Origin: G963677085 sp963677085
Lineage (GTDB): Bacteria; Planctomycetota; Planctomycetia; Pirellulales; Thermoguttaceae
Direction of reading: 5' to 3'
Assembly (NCBI GenBank): GCA_963677085.2
Contig: CAXXFH010000004.1
Coordinates: forward strand, 806,001 to 870,000
Length of the DNA stretch: 64,000 bases
The notes under the pieces were generated by a model. That model saw nothing but the letters and a program-made list of their open reading frames with translations, was not told the DNA's origin and did not search any database. The position numbers were made by a program, and so were the translations under genes. Shown here in pieces: positions 9,212-16,736 of this stretch; position 1 is the stretch's first letter; the number at the start of each line of letters is the position of its first letter.

Positions 9212-9564
9212 GTCTCTCCTTGCCGTTGGACGTGTACCTCTGCGTGCCGTCGGCCGATATGCGGCGAAGCTTCGACGGCCTGATTCGCATGGCCGAAGAA
9301 CATCTCGGGCGCGATCCGCTGCGCGGCGGGCTGTACGTGTTTCTCAACAAGCGACGCGACCGCGTCAAACTGCTCTACTTCGACACCGACGGACCGGCCA
9401 TCTGGTACAAGCGGCTCGAAGAGGGAACCTATCAATTGCCGGCCGTCGACGCAGCAACGCAACAGGTCAGGCTTTCGCCCACCGATCTGGCGTTGCTGCT
9501 GGGAGGCATCGATCTGGCCAGTGTCAGGCGCCGAAGACGCTATCGAGGCGTGGCTGAGCCATGA
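9205..9564 (+). CDS. tnpB: IS66 accessory protein TnpB
   Basis: A 119-residue IS66 Orf2 protein. It has the family pattern: YLCVPSADMRRSFDGL near residues 11-26, then DPLRGGLYVFLNKRRDRVK and LYFDTDGPAIWYKRLEEG. The biochemical role is unsettled but the gene is required for transposition in studied relatives. It overlaps the upstream gene by 7 nt and is followed after about 100 bp by the main transposase. Confidence 0.93.
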   Translation: MLSLSLPLDVYLCVPSADMRRSFDGLIRMAEEHLGRDPLRGGLYVFLNKRRDRVKLLYFDTDGPAIWYKRLEEGTYQLPAVDAATQQVRLSPTDLALLLGGIDLASVRRRRRYRGVAEP

Positions 9565-9663
9565 TTGGCACGTGGTGGTTTTCACGATCCCCTTGCGGAA
9601 AAATCCCTCCCTTGCGGCAGAATCCCGGGGAACCATTTTGCGAGTCGCTACGTCTAGAGAAAC

Positions 9664-11256
9664 ATGAGCACGGATGTCCCTTCTCTTCCGAACGACGTGG
9701 CGACCTTGAAGGAGCTTGCCTCGCAGCAACACGCCACGATCATCGAGCTGCGGCGCGAGCTCGAACAACTAAGGCACTATACGGCCCAGTTGCTGCGAAG
9801 CCGCTACGGGCCGCGTGGCGAGAAGTGCGCCCCGAACCAGTTGGAGCTGTTCGACGGCGGCGACCTCGGGCAAGAAGTGCCCGAGCAAAGCGAGGCATGC
9901 GAAACGCCCGCCAGGGGACACGTGCGTCGGCGCGGCAAGCGGAAGCCATTGCCTGCGGATCTGCCGCGTGAACAAGTCGAACACGATCTGGCGGAAGACG
10001 AAAAGCCCTGTCCCTGCTGCGGGGAAGTTCGGCAGCGAATCGGCAGCGAAACGAGCGAGCAATGGGAGTTCGTGCCGGCGTCGCTGAAGGTGATCGAGCA
10101 CATCCGCTACAAATACGCCTGCTGTCACTGCCAGGAGCACGTGTCAATCGCTCCGCCGCCGGCCAAGCCGATCCCCAAGAGCGCCGCCGGGCCCGGGCTG
10201 CTCAGTGCCTTGGTGGTGGGCAAGTGGTCCGATCACCTCTCGCTGTATCGGCTGGAGGACGTGTTTTTTCGGCACGGCGCGGAAATCTCCCGGGGCACGC
10301 TCTGCCGCTGGGCGGCCGCCACCGCCGAGTTGCTTTCGCCCCTGTATGACCTGATGGTCGAACGGGTGCGATCCTCGCACGTGATTTGGACCGACGACAC
10401 GCCGGTGAAGGTTCTCGATCCGGCATTGCCCCACTGTCGCACGGGCCGGTTCTGGGTCTATTGCGGCGACGGGTGCAATCCGTACTCGATCTACGAGTAC
10501 ACGGCCAGCCGAAAACGCGACGGCCCGGTCAGGTTTCTGGAAAGCTATCGCGGTTATCTTCAGGCAGATGCGTTTTCCGGCTACGACGGGATCTATGCCG
10601 ACGGCCAGGTACGGCAAGTGCTCTGCTGGGCGCATGCGCGGCGAAAATTCTTTGACGCCCAGACTTCCAAACCGGAGGAGGCGCAAGTGGCGTTGGCTTA
10701 CGTGGGACGATTGTACCGCGTCGAACGCGAGGTGAAACAGCACACCGGACAATTCGACTTCGGCAACCCGGCCGATCGCGAGCGTTGGCACGCCCTGCGA
10801 TGGAAAAGGCGTCGCGAAAGTTCACTGCCGATCCTCGACCAGTTTCACGCGTGGCTCGAAGGGGCCCGGCATCGCGTGTTGCCGAAGAGTCCCATGGGCC
10901 AAGCAATCGGTTACGTGCTGCCGCGTTGGGAAGGCCTCAAGCGGTACTGCGAAGAGGGCGAACTGTCGATCGACAACAATCTGGCCGAACGAACGTTGCG
11001 AGCATGCGCGATCGGGCGGAAGAATTGGACCTTCCTGGGCAACGATCACGGCGGCCGGGTCGCGGCGATCCTCTACAGCTTCACGGCAAGCTGCAAAGCC
11101 AATCAGGCAGAGCCGTTCGCCTATCTCCGCGACGTCATTCAACGGATGGCCGAGCTGCGCAACACCGAAGGCCATTCCCAGACCACCCTCACCTCGCTAC
11201 TGCCCGACCTCTGGCTGAAGTCCAACCCCAATGCCTACCGCCCCTGGTCCCGCTGA
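9664..11256 (+). CDS. tnpC: IS66 transposase TnpC
   Basis: The 530-residue DDE transposase of the element. The order is an N-terminal coiled coil (about residues 10-45), a Cys-rich zinc-binding region (PCPCCGE and YACCHCQEH, about 115-160) and the catalytic core. The three acidic sites are visible: Asp in VIWTDDTP, Asp in QADAFSGYDG and Glu in DNNLAERTLRA. A typical C-terminal segment follows. Length and motifs are complete, so it is likely active. It ends about 35 bp before the right inverted repeat. Confidence 0.95.
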   Translation: MSTDVPSLPNDVATLKELASQQHATIIELRRELEQLRHYTAQLLRSRYGPRGEKCAPNQLELFDGGDLGQEVPEQSEACETPARGHVRRRGKRKPLPADLPREQVEHDLAEDEKPCPCCGEVRQRIGSETSEQWEFVPASLKVIEHIRYKYACCHCQEHVSIAPPPAKPIPKSAAGPGLLSALVVGKWSDHLSLYRLEDVFFRHGAEISRGTLCRWAAATAELLSPLYDLMVERVRSSHVIWTDDTPVKVLDPALPHCRTGRFWVYCGDGCNPYSIYEYTASRKRDGPVRFLESYRGYLQADAFSGYDGIYADGQVRQVLCWAHARRKFFDAQTSKPEEAQVALAYVGRLYRVEREVKQHTGQFDFGNPADRERWHALRWKRRRESSLPILDQFHAWLEGARHRVLPKSPMGQAIGYVLPRWEGLKRYCEEGELSIDNNLAERTLRACAIGRKNWTFLGNDHGGRVAAILYSFTASCKANQAEPFAYLRDVIQRMAELRNTEGHSQTTLTSLLPDLWLKSNPNAYRPWSR

Positions 11257-11312
11257 TCCCTCAGCCCCCTAAACCCCGCCGCGAAATCCAATGCGGTTTA
11301 TGAAGCGGATAC

Positions 11313-11320
11313 GAAGAGAC
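11313..11320 (+). repeat. IS66 target-site duplication, right copy
   Basis: Exact repeat of GAAGAGAC at 8764-8771. Immediately after it (11321-11333) lie the displaced last codons of xseA, ending in TAG. Confidence 0.95.
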
Positions 11321-11339
11321 TGACGCCGAGTAGTGTCGT

Positions 11340-11361
11340 CCCAGGGGGTGCGACCCCTGGG
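11340..11361. terminator. Hairpin after the original xseA stop
   Basis: CCCAGGGG and CCCCTGGG arms (8 bp) around a GTGCGA loop, 7 bp after the displaced xseA stop. There is no clear T-run, so it may be a REP-like hairpin rather than an intrinsic terminator. Confidence 0.5.
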
Positions 11362-11415
11362 CTTGGCGTTGGTGTCCGATGGATTGGGCATTGGAAAATT
11401 CTCCAGGAAATGCCC

Positions 11416-11446
11416 TTGAGGTGTCTACAGCTTCACAGTGTAAACT
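11416..11446 (+). promoter_or_regulatory. MerR-type promoter with 19-bp spacer and operator dyad
   Basis: A TTGAGG -35 box (11416-11421) and a TAAACT -10 box (11441-11446) are separated by 19 bp, the long spacer typical of MerR-controlled promoters. A dyad GTCTACA-N9-TGTAAAC (11423-11445, 6 of 7 bases matching) lies between them. It is 29 bp before the MerR-family start, so autoregulation is likely. Confidence 0.65.
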
Positions 11447-11474
11447 TGGTTTATCACGTGAAGGGGACACCGTC

Positions 11475-12206
11475 ATGGACAATGAAATTACGATCGGGCA
11501 ACTGGCCAAGCAGAGTGGATTGAGTCGCTCGACGCTTCTGTATTACGACCGCCTGGGTTTGCTTTGCCCTGGCAATCGCACGTTGGGCAACTACCGGCTC
11601 TACGACCGGGCCGACGTCGAACGGCTGCGGCAGATCTGTTTGTATCGCAAGATGGGCGTGCCGCTAAAAGAGATCGGCCGATTGCTCGACGAATCGCTTC
11701 AGCCGTCTAACGGTTCGCGTACGCAAGCCATCCTCCGGCACCGGCTGGAGACGCTGGAAACGGAGATCGAATCGCTTCAAGATCAGCAGCGGCAGATTGT
11801 GCGGTTGCTGGAGGAACTCAATTCAAGAAACCAAGCAAAAGCACCTGCAACGGTACCCGGAAGACGCAAGCCTGCTCCATCCGGCAAGCGACCAACGGGA
11901 GCGAATTCCTGCCCGGGTGCGGAAGCACCAACCAAAAATACGGGGCGCCGTGTTGCGGAGTCTGGTTCGAGGCAGGCCACCTCGGCCAGCGAGTTGTTTT
12001 TTCCAAAGAACCTCAAGGAGAACGATATGATTAAGAAAGACCGTTGGGTGGAGATCATGCGTGCGGCCGGATTCACGGAAGACGACATGCGCAACTGGCA
12101 TCGCCAGTTCGAGAAGATGGAGCCCGAGGCCCATCAGGAGTTCATGGAGTCGCTGGGAATCGGCGGTGAGGAGATCGCCAAGATCCGCGAATGGTCACGG
12201 AGCTGA
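11475..12206 (+). CDS. MerR-family transcriptional regulator with repeat-encoded linker
   Basis: A 243-residue regulator. Residues 3-75 form the MerR winged helix domain (TIGQLAKQSGLSRSTLLYYDRLGLL, then YRLYDRADVERLRQI), followed by a coiled-coil dimerisation helix to about residue 120. The C-terminal part (about 187-243, WVEIMRAAGFTEDDMRNWHRQ) resembles the small effector region of TipA-like MerR proteins. Residues about 138-156 are encoded by a copy of intergenic repeat family B, so the linker has probably been lengthened by repeat insertion without breaking the frame. Start ATG at 11475 is supported by AAGGGG 8 nt upstream. The promoter ahead of it has MerR features. Ligand unknown. Confidence 0.85.
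   Translation: MDNEITIGQLAKQSGLSRSTLLYYDRLGLLCPGNRTLGNYRLYDRADVERLRQICLYRKMGVPLKEIGRLLDESLQPSNGSRTQAILRHRLETLETEIESLQDQQRQIVRLLEELNSRNQAKAPATVPGRRKPAPSGKRPTGANSCPGAEAPTKNTGRRVAESGSRQATSASELFFPKNLKENDMIKKDRWVEIMRAAGFTEDDMRNWHRQFEKMEPEAHQEFMESLGIGGEEIAKIREWSRS
11887..11940 (+). repeat. Repeat family B, copy inside a MerR coding sequence
   Basis: Carries the core GCGACCAACGGGAGC and the following GGGTGCGG-AGCACC hairpin, as in copies near 34072 and 39652. The frame through it is open. Confidence 0.75.
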
Positions 12207-12264
12207 ACCGAACAGCGCACGCCGTAACGTCTCGCAAGGAGAAACTCCGTTGAGACACCTTCTC

Positions 12265-12289
12265 CCCTCTCCCGCCGAGCGGGAGAGGG
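12265..12289. terminator. CCCTCTCCC-type palindrome between convergent genes
   Basis: An 11-bp perfect stem (CCCTCTCCCGC / GCGGGAGAGGG) with a CGA loop. It lies between the stop of the MerR gene (+) and the stop of the VOC gene (-). It belongs to a repeat family with copies at 23003, 48431 and 48546 and may serve as a bidirectional terminator. Confidence 0.6.
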
Positions 12290-12292
12290 CAA

Positions 12293-12613
12293 CTATTTCG
12301 CCTCGAGGTACTCGATCAGTGCCCCGTCTTCCAGGAAGTAGGCGATGCGAATGTTTTCCATCGCGTTGACCGGGCCCGCTACAACGTTCTTGCCTTCGAT
12401 CGCCGCGTCCAGGTCGTCGACGGTCCAGCAGACGTGGGGCATTTTCTCTACCGGGGTGCCGGCCAACGGGCTATCGGCTTCCATACGCACCCATTCGATG
12501 CGGTTCACGGGAGAATCGTCTGGATTGGTGGCCCAAACTTTTAACGCCTCGAAGTATCCTTCGTTGGGTTGCGGCTTGTCGGCAATCAGGCCGATGTGGT
12601 GAAATGATTTCAT
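12293..12613 (-). CDS. VOC (glyoxalase/dioxygenase-fold) family protein
   Basis: About 106 residues with one VOC-type beta-alpha-beta-beta-beta module. His5/His6 in the start MKSFHHIGLIADKP, His86 region (MPHVCWTVDDLDAAI) and a closing ALIEYLEA strand give the metal-site pattern of glyoxalase-like proteins. The substrate cannot be told. AAGGA lies about 9 nt before the ATG at 12613. It is the last gene of a minus-strand series that starts with proC, but a gap of about 150 bp with repeats separates it from efp. Confidence 0.8.
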   Translation of the reverse strand: MKSFHHIGLIADKPQPNEGYFEALKVWATNPDDSPVNRIEWVRMEADSPLAGTPVEKMPHVCWTVDDLDAAIEGKNVVAGPVNAMENIRIAYFLEDGALIEYLEAK

Positions 12614-12691
12614 GAGATGATCCTTGGTGGTGAGAAACGAACTTCTGGCGAGCGACTTCAGCGGCACGTCGTTGGCAATTCACTTTCGGTA

Positions 12692-12757
12692 AATGCCCAC
12701 GCAAGCCTTGGGCATGGCACCCGTCCGTAGTTCGTGCCATGCTGAAGCATAGCCTAC
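12692..12757. repeat. Palindromic TGCCCACGC / GCATAGCC repeat cluster
   Basis: TGCCCACGCAAGCCTTGGGCA hairpin followed by a GTGCCATGCTGAAGCATAGCCTACC unit. Related pieces occur at 23105-23140, 40910-40942 and 54150-54176. It fills the gap between efp and the VOC gene. Confidence 0.6.
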
Positions 12758-12761
12758 CAGC

Positions 12762-13325
12762 TTAAGCGCGGGAAAGATACTCGCCGGTGCGGGTGTCGAC
12801 CTTGATGACTTCATCTTGGGCCAAGTATTCGGGCACTTGCACAATCAGGCCGGTTTCCAGCGTGGCCGGTTTCGTCCGCGCGGTGGCCGACGAGCCCTTG
12901 ATGCCTGGGGCCGTCTCGACCACTTTCAGTTCCACGGTCAAGGGCAACTGGATCCCGATGCACTGATCTTCGTAGATCAACGCTTGCAGCCCTTCCATCT
13001 CTTCCTTGATGTACTTGCTCTCCTGTTCGAGATCCTCGCGAGCCAAGGCATACTGTTCGTAGTTCTCGTCGTCCATGAAGTGCAGTTGTTCCGGGTCGCT
13101 GTAGAGGTATTTTACACTACGACGTTGGAAGTCGGCCTCGTCGAGCGATTCTCCGCCCTTGAGCGAGATGTCGACTTTCTGTTTGGTCGACAGATTTCGG
13201 GCACGGTACTTGTAGATCGTCGCTGCCCCGCGAGCCGACGGCGTTTGCACCGTGACCGACTCGATGATGCAGGGGGCCTCGTTGTAGTTGATAATCGAAC
13301 CGGGCTTGATGTCTTTGGCGAGCAT
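12762..13325 (-). CDS. efpL: Elongation factor P, YeiP/EfpL-type
   Basis: A 187-residue three-domain elongation factor P that helps ribosomes through difficult peptide-bond motifs such as polyproline. The tip loop reads TPSARGAA with Arg32 where canonical EF-P has the modified Lys (PGKG). The C-terminal signature (ETAPGIKGSSATARTKPATL) and the ARGAA loop match the YeiP (EfpL) group of gamma-proteobacteria more than lysyl-type EF-P. By analogy it may not need EpmA-style modification. The start MLAKDIKPG is at 13325. It lies downstream of proC and two small genes on the same strand. The symbol is by similarity of signature and not proven. Confidence 0.88.
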   Translation of the reverse strand: MLAKDIKPGSIINYNEAPCIIESVTVQTPSARGAATIYKYRARNLSTKQKVDISLKGGESLDEADFQRRSVKYLYSDPEQLHFMDDENYEQYALAREDLEQESKYIKEEMEGLQALIYEDQCIGIQLPLTVELKVVETAPGIKGSSATARTKPATLETGLIVQVPEYLAQDEVIKVDTRTGEYLSRA

Positions 13326-13367
13326 AGAAGTGGTTGGCAGTGGTTAGTGATCAGTGGTTAGCAAGAT

Positions 13368-13387
13368 AAGCCGCTTGCGGCTTCGCC
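13368..13387. repeat. Short palindromic repeat at gene end, copy 2
   Basis: AAGCCGCTTGCGGCTT palindrome immediately beyond the stop of the next gene on the minus strand; partner of 1382-1401. Just upstream lies a low-complexity AGTGGTTRG-type tract (13326-13368). Confidence 0.6.
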
Positions 13388-13388
13388 G

Positions 13389-13886
13389 TCATTCCGAAAG
13401 AATCGTCGCCGATTGCGGATCGACCGCCACGCCGTGGGTCAGCTTGGCCAATTCCGCCAGCACGAGCAACAGGGCACTGGGGTTGAGAAATTCGTCGGGC
13501 TCCTCGTCGTCTTCCGGGGTTTCGGGAATTTCCTCGAAATGGAGTACGTCGAAACGCGCATCGCACTGGCGGAGTTTTTCCAGGAAGTTGATTTTGCCCA
13601 TCTCTTCGGCTGCCGGCCGGAGTTCCTCGATCATCGACTCCCGTTCTTCCAGAACGTCTTCGCCCGAGGTGAAGCAAATATCCAAAGCGGCAAAGTCATC
13701 GGGCGAAATGACGGTGAGTGATTCGATGCGTTTTTTGTCGTCGGCACTGGCATTGACTAGCTGATAGGTCTCGTCCAGTGCGGCGAGTGCTTGCTCTACC
13801 TTTTTGAGGGTCGGACGGTGCTGCAACTTGAACAACACGAAGCACGTTTCGCGCCATCGGTAGCGACTGCTTTCAAACATCGACAT
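13389..13886 (-). CDS. Hypothetical cytoplasmic protein
   Basis: About 165 residues, starting MSMFESSRYRWRETCFVLF. It has no signal peptide and a helical, acidic middle (DDEEPDEFLNPSALLLVLAE). The beginning SRYRWRETCFVLF looks conserved-domain-like but I cannot name the family. The ATG at 13886 is chosen because GGAGG lies 9 nt upstream; ATGs at 13892 and 13880 are alternatives. It sits between a small gene and efpL on the same strand, so it may be co-transcribed with proC. Confidence 0.65.
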   Translation of the reverse strand: MSMFESSRYRWRETCFVLFKLQHRPTLKKVEQALAALDETYQLVNASADDKKRIESLTVISPDDFAALDICFTSGEDVLEERESMIEELRPAAEEMGKINFLEKLRQCDARFDVLHFEEIPETPEDDEEPDEFLNPSALLLVLAELAKLTHGVAVDPQSATILSE

Positions 13887-13937
13887 CGTCATCCACCTCC
13901 TGGCCGCTAAGGCCACAAGCGCCGTGCGCCGCGGGGT

Positions 13938-14201
13938 TCACGAACCGTTCGTTTCGCGAAGCCAAGCTTCCACAGCTTCCAGCACCACATCCCGTTCCTT
14001 TTGGCTCGCCCAGATCGATTCCCCTTGCTCCAATCGCACTTCGTATTGCCCTTCGCGCTGGCACTCTTCGGAACCGCAAAAGTGTGGCAGCGCCGCCACC
14101 CACATGATTCGGTACAGTGGTATGTGTTTGTCGTCGATCAGGCAGAAAGCTGACATGATAGGATTTTGTGCCCGTGCGGGATGATAGCGCGTAAGGAACA
14201 C
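13938..14201 (-). CDS. Small Cys-containing hypothetical protein
   Basis: Up to 87 residues with a GTG start that directly abuts the proC stop (TGA-GTG), which suggests translational coupling. An ATG at 14156 would give a 72-residue form starting MSAFCLIDDKHIPLYR. It contains HFCGSEECQREG, a possible metal-binding spot, and a charged helical C-terminus. Family not recognised. Confidence 0.6.
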   Translation of the reverse strand: MFLTRYHPARAQNPIMSAFCLIDDKHIPLYRIMWVAALPHFCGSEECQREGQYEVRLEQGESIWASQKERDVVLEAVEAWLRETNGS

Positions 14202-15014
14202 TCAGGAGCCGGCCAATTCGATCGAGCGTCGGGTGGCGGCTTCCACGGCGGCCATCAACGCGGCCCGAAAGCCTCGGTCCTCCAGGGCTTGCAGCCCGGC
14301 AATCGTGGTGCCGCCGGGGCTGGTTACTTGATCGCGGAGCACACCGGGATGTTCGCCAGAGGAACGTACCATCTCGGCCGAGCCAAGCACCGTTTGCGTG
14401 GCCAGGGCAGTGGCCACCGCGCGGGGCAACCCCATGCGAACGCCACCGTCGCTGAGTGCTTCAATAACCGTATAAACGAAGGCCGGTCCCGAGCCCGACA
14501 GGCCCGTAACCGCGTCGAGCAATTTTTCTTCTACTTCAAACGCGATGCCCACCGCCTCGAGCAGTTGCTTAACCAGGGCACCATCTTCCTCGTTGGCCTT
14601 CGGGCCCAGGCAATATCCGCAGGCCCCCTGCCCTACGAGGCACGGGGTGTTGGGCATCACGCGAACGAGTCGCACGTTGGGGCCCAGCAGGCGGGCTAAT
14701 GTGTCGAGCGGCACGCCGGCGGCGATCGAAACGACCAGTGTATCGGCCGGGATCTTGTTCTTTAGTGGTTCCGTCACCACGGCCAACTGTTGCGGCTTGA
14801 CCGCCAGGAAGACGACGTCGGAGCGTTTGACGACCTCCGCGTTGTCGGCAGCTATTACACTCCCGGTTGTTTCGGCAAACCGGAGTCGTGCGGTTTCCGT
14901 CGGATCGGCGGCCAGGAGGTTTTCGGCCGACACGAGTCCCGTGGCAACAAAACCCTGCCCCAGGGCGGTGGCCATTTGGCCCGCCCCGAGAAAGCCAATG
15001 CACTTTTCTAACAT
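14202..15014 (-). CDS. proC: Pyrroline-5-carboxylate reductase
   Basis: Catalyses the last step of proline synthesis, NAD(P)H-dependent reduction of pyrroline-5-carboxylate; cytoplasmic. About 270 residues, the usual length. It shows the N-terminal dinucleotide-binding loop (GFLGAGQMATAL), FLAVKPQQ, the MPNTPCLVGQGA stretch and the C-terminal P5CR signature (VTSPGGTTIAGLQALE). The ATG at 15014 gives the standard MLEKCIGFLGAG start. It heads a minus-strand run with two small genes and efpL. Confidence 0.95.
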   Translation of the reverse strand: MLEKCIGFLGAGQMATALGQGFVATGLVSAENLLAADPTETARLRFAETTGSVIAADNAEVVKRSDVVFLAVKPQQLAVVTEPLKNKIPADTLVVSIAAGVPLDTLARLLGPNVRLVRVMPNTPCLVGQGACGYCLGPKANEEDGALVKQLLEAVGIAFEVEEKLLDAVTGLSGSGPAFVYTVIEALSDGGVRMGLPRAVATALATQTVLGSAEMVRSSGEHPGVLRDQVTSPGGTTIAGLQALEDRGFRAALMAAVEAATRRSIELAGS

Positions 15015-15170
15015 GAAACTGTCGCTCGAATAGAGTCTCTGGTAGCGCTGCGATAACACGGCACGGACGAGGATGCATCCCGTGTGCCGAAAGAGGTTGA
15101 GGGGTTTCGGCCACGCAGTGTGGCCGGTCGCGTTGAAACGCAAACGAGTTGGTCCGACGCAACCCTATTG

Positions 15171-15240
15171 AGCCTTGCCTATTGAATAAACGGAGGGCGA
15201 CCATCGGGTGCCTGGTTTCAAGGCGTTTGGTCTTTATCCG
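15171..15240 (+). repeat. Repeat family D, copy 1
   Basis: CCTATTGAG...GGCGACCATCGGGTGCC...TCAAGGCGTTTGG, matching 56331-56408 and sharing the GCGACC-CGGG core with families A and B. Confidence 0.65.
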
Positions 15241-15260
15241 CCCGTTTATTGGTTCCTGGT

Positions 15261-15350
15261 TTGATTGTGGAACACTTCATTGCGTTCCGGTCCGGAAAAC
15301 CGGGCTCCCGCTGGTCGCCCTCGTTCCACAAGCAACGCAGGACGCAATAA
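15261..15350 (-). repeat. Repeat family A, copy 1 (inverted)
   Basis: TGTGGAAC and GTTCCACA arms enclose GCTCCCGCTGGTCGCCC. The reverse complement matches 39443-39533 along nearly its whole length. Confidence 0.75.
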
Positions 15351-15671
15351 TAAACACGCAACATCAAAAAAGCCCGAAAGCTTAGCTGCCATGCTACGCG
15401 AAATGGGGGTTTTCAGCAACGGGGTCCGGCAGCCCACCAAAGGGCCCGGCGTCGGCGGCCCGACGGTCGAAAAACACGGCTCGTCGGAGCGAAATCTGTC
15501 TTTACTTTGTCGGGCGTTTTTGCGACACTCCCGCCCCCCAGTTTTCTAAGGGTTTGCCTAATCGAAGGAGCTGCGGCCAGGGTCACTGCCTTATGGGGGG
15601 GCCTCTGGGGACAGTCTCGGCCGACAGGCTGCCGGCTAGCTCTCGTTGTATTTTCAGTCGAGGTTCAAGCC

Positions 15672-16097
15672 ATGTCTATCGCACGCATGTGCACAACGCT
15701 TGTGGCAGTAGTCCTACTAGCCGCAGCTTCGCCCGTATGGGCGAACGGTGAATCGGAGTCCTCGTGGAACCCATTCGCCAAGAAAAGTGAAGCGGCCAAA
15801 GCAACGGCAGCGCCGTCGCCGCTGACCGCGCCGCTGCAGAGCATCGATACGGGCATCAAGAAGCTGGGAAATGGCACCAAGAAACTCTTTCTCGACGCCC
15901 GAAACGCGCTGACCCCCAAGCCGTCGCCCAAACCGAAATCGCGACCGCTGCACTCTTGGATCCATCCGCCCACAGACGATCAGAGCCAGCGTTCACACGA
16001 ATCCAAGCCGTCTTGGTTCGATCGATTGCTCGGACGTAAAGCGGAGCCGAAGAAGATCGAGACAATGTCCGACTGGGTAGGCCAGGATCGGCCTTGA
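15672..16097 (+). CDS. Secreted hypothetical protein
   Basis: A 141-residue protein with a clear signal peptide (MSIARMCTTLVAVVLLAAAS, cleavage probably after VWA or nearby). The mature part is basic and Pro/Lys-rich (TPKPSPKPKSRPLHSW) and ends SDWVGQDRP. I do not recognise a domain. The ATG at 15672 is chosen because it begins the signal peptide; the frame is open further upstream but is not gene-like there. Confidence 0.65.
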   Translation: MSIARMCTTLVAVVLLAAASPVWANGESESSWNPFAKKSEAAKATAAPSPLTAPLQSIDTGIKKLGNGTKKLFLDARNALTPKPSPKPKSRPLHSWIHPPTDDQSQRSHESKPSWFDRLLGRKAEPKKIETMSDWVGQDRP

Positions 16098-16134
16098 AGT
16101 TGATCCACACGCATTCGGAAAGGGATGTCCGAAA

Positions 16135-16464
16135 ATGAGCTGTTTTATATCAAACGCGGCAGCAAACTGTGCTGCAGCGCGTGCTTGCCTTTCGGGAAAT
16201 CACGCTCGTTTCACGCCAGCAGACGCGCGGTGTCAAACGCGAAAGCGTGTTGCGCAACGGTTGCGAAGTGCGGGCCTAGGGCTATTGGCAGCCATCGGCT
16301 GCTTGATGGTGACCGGCTGTGGGTCGACCCCCAACTTCGGCGGCGGTCCGCTCCGCGTGCTTAAACCCCTGGCCATGACCAGGAAAACGAATACCGAGAG
16401 CAAGGCGTTTAAGGAAAAGGTCGAGTCGGACTGTTTCCCCTCCGCACCGCGAAGCAGCAAGTAG
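16135..16464 (+). CDS. Small putative lipoprotein
   Basis: 109 residues if started at 16135. A hydrophobic stretch GLGLLAAIGCLMVTGCGS near residues 48-64 ends in a lipobox-like LMVTGC, so the mature protein would be a short lipoprotein of about 48 residues. The N-terminal 40 residues before the hydrophobic segment are unusually long, so the true start may be internal. C-terminal part KTNTESKAFKEKVESDCFP is charged. Function unknown. Confidence 0.45.
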   Translation: MSCFISNAAANCAAARACLSGNHARFTPADARCQTRKRVAQRLRSAGLGLLAAIGCLMVTGCGSTPNFGGGPLRVLKPLAMTRKTNTESKAFKEKVESDCFPSAPRSSK

Positions 16465-16578
16465 AAAAGGGTGACTGTGGCAGAGTTTTCCCTTTTCTTG
16501 ACACAGCTTCCCCCCCAGGCGCCGTCTCGGTCGCCGCTTGACAATCGATCGTTTCGAGGCGATCCTCAGGGTGTTTCG

Positions 16579-16660
16579 GATCGACCGAAAAATAACTTGC
16601 CGATTCATCGGGCCGTGCTTCGCGACGGCCCTCGCGTTTTGCCTTGAAGAACAGCAAGTT
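16579..16660 (+). repeat. Repeat family C, copy 2
   Basis: GATCGACCGAAAAATAACTT arm, GGGCCGTGCTTCGCGACGG middle and an AGCAAGTT-T-run arm. Same layout as 39547-39640. It lies just before the SelA-like gene. Confidence 0.75.
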
Positions 16661-16736
16661 TTTTTTCGAGCCGTCCTTACTGGCCGCCGCCATTTCTCGC
16701 GGCCGGAGATCTCCAAACACCAGGGGTTTGCCCGTC

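Larger units (their letters stand above)
8772..11312 (+). mobile_element. Complete IS66-family insertion sequence (2541 bp)
   Basis: The ends are 22-bp inverted repeats (8772-8793 and 11291-11312) that match at 19 of 22 positions, beginning GTATCCG. The element carries three IS66 genes (tnpA, tnpB, tnpC types), all with open frames, and is flanked by a perfect 8-bp duplication GAAGAGAC. It sits in the last codons of xseA, in the same orientation. The perfect duplication and intact frames point to a recent insertion. Confidence 0.95.
15015..15671. other. Intergenic region with two modular repeats
   Basis: No convincing gene. It holds repeat family D (15171-15240), repeat family A (15261-15350) and a leader-like stretch before the secreted protein at 15672. 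It also acts as the divergent promoter region of proC. Confidence 0.6.

Noticed and set aside
11334..11474. xseB downstream of xseA
   Set aside because: No frame resembling the small subunit is present between the displaced xseA stop and the MerR gene; it must lie elsewhere or be lost.
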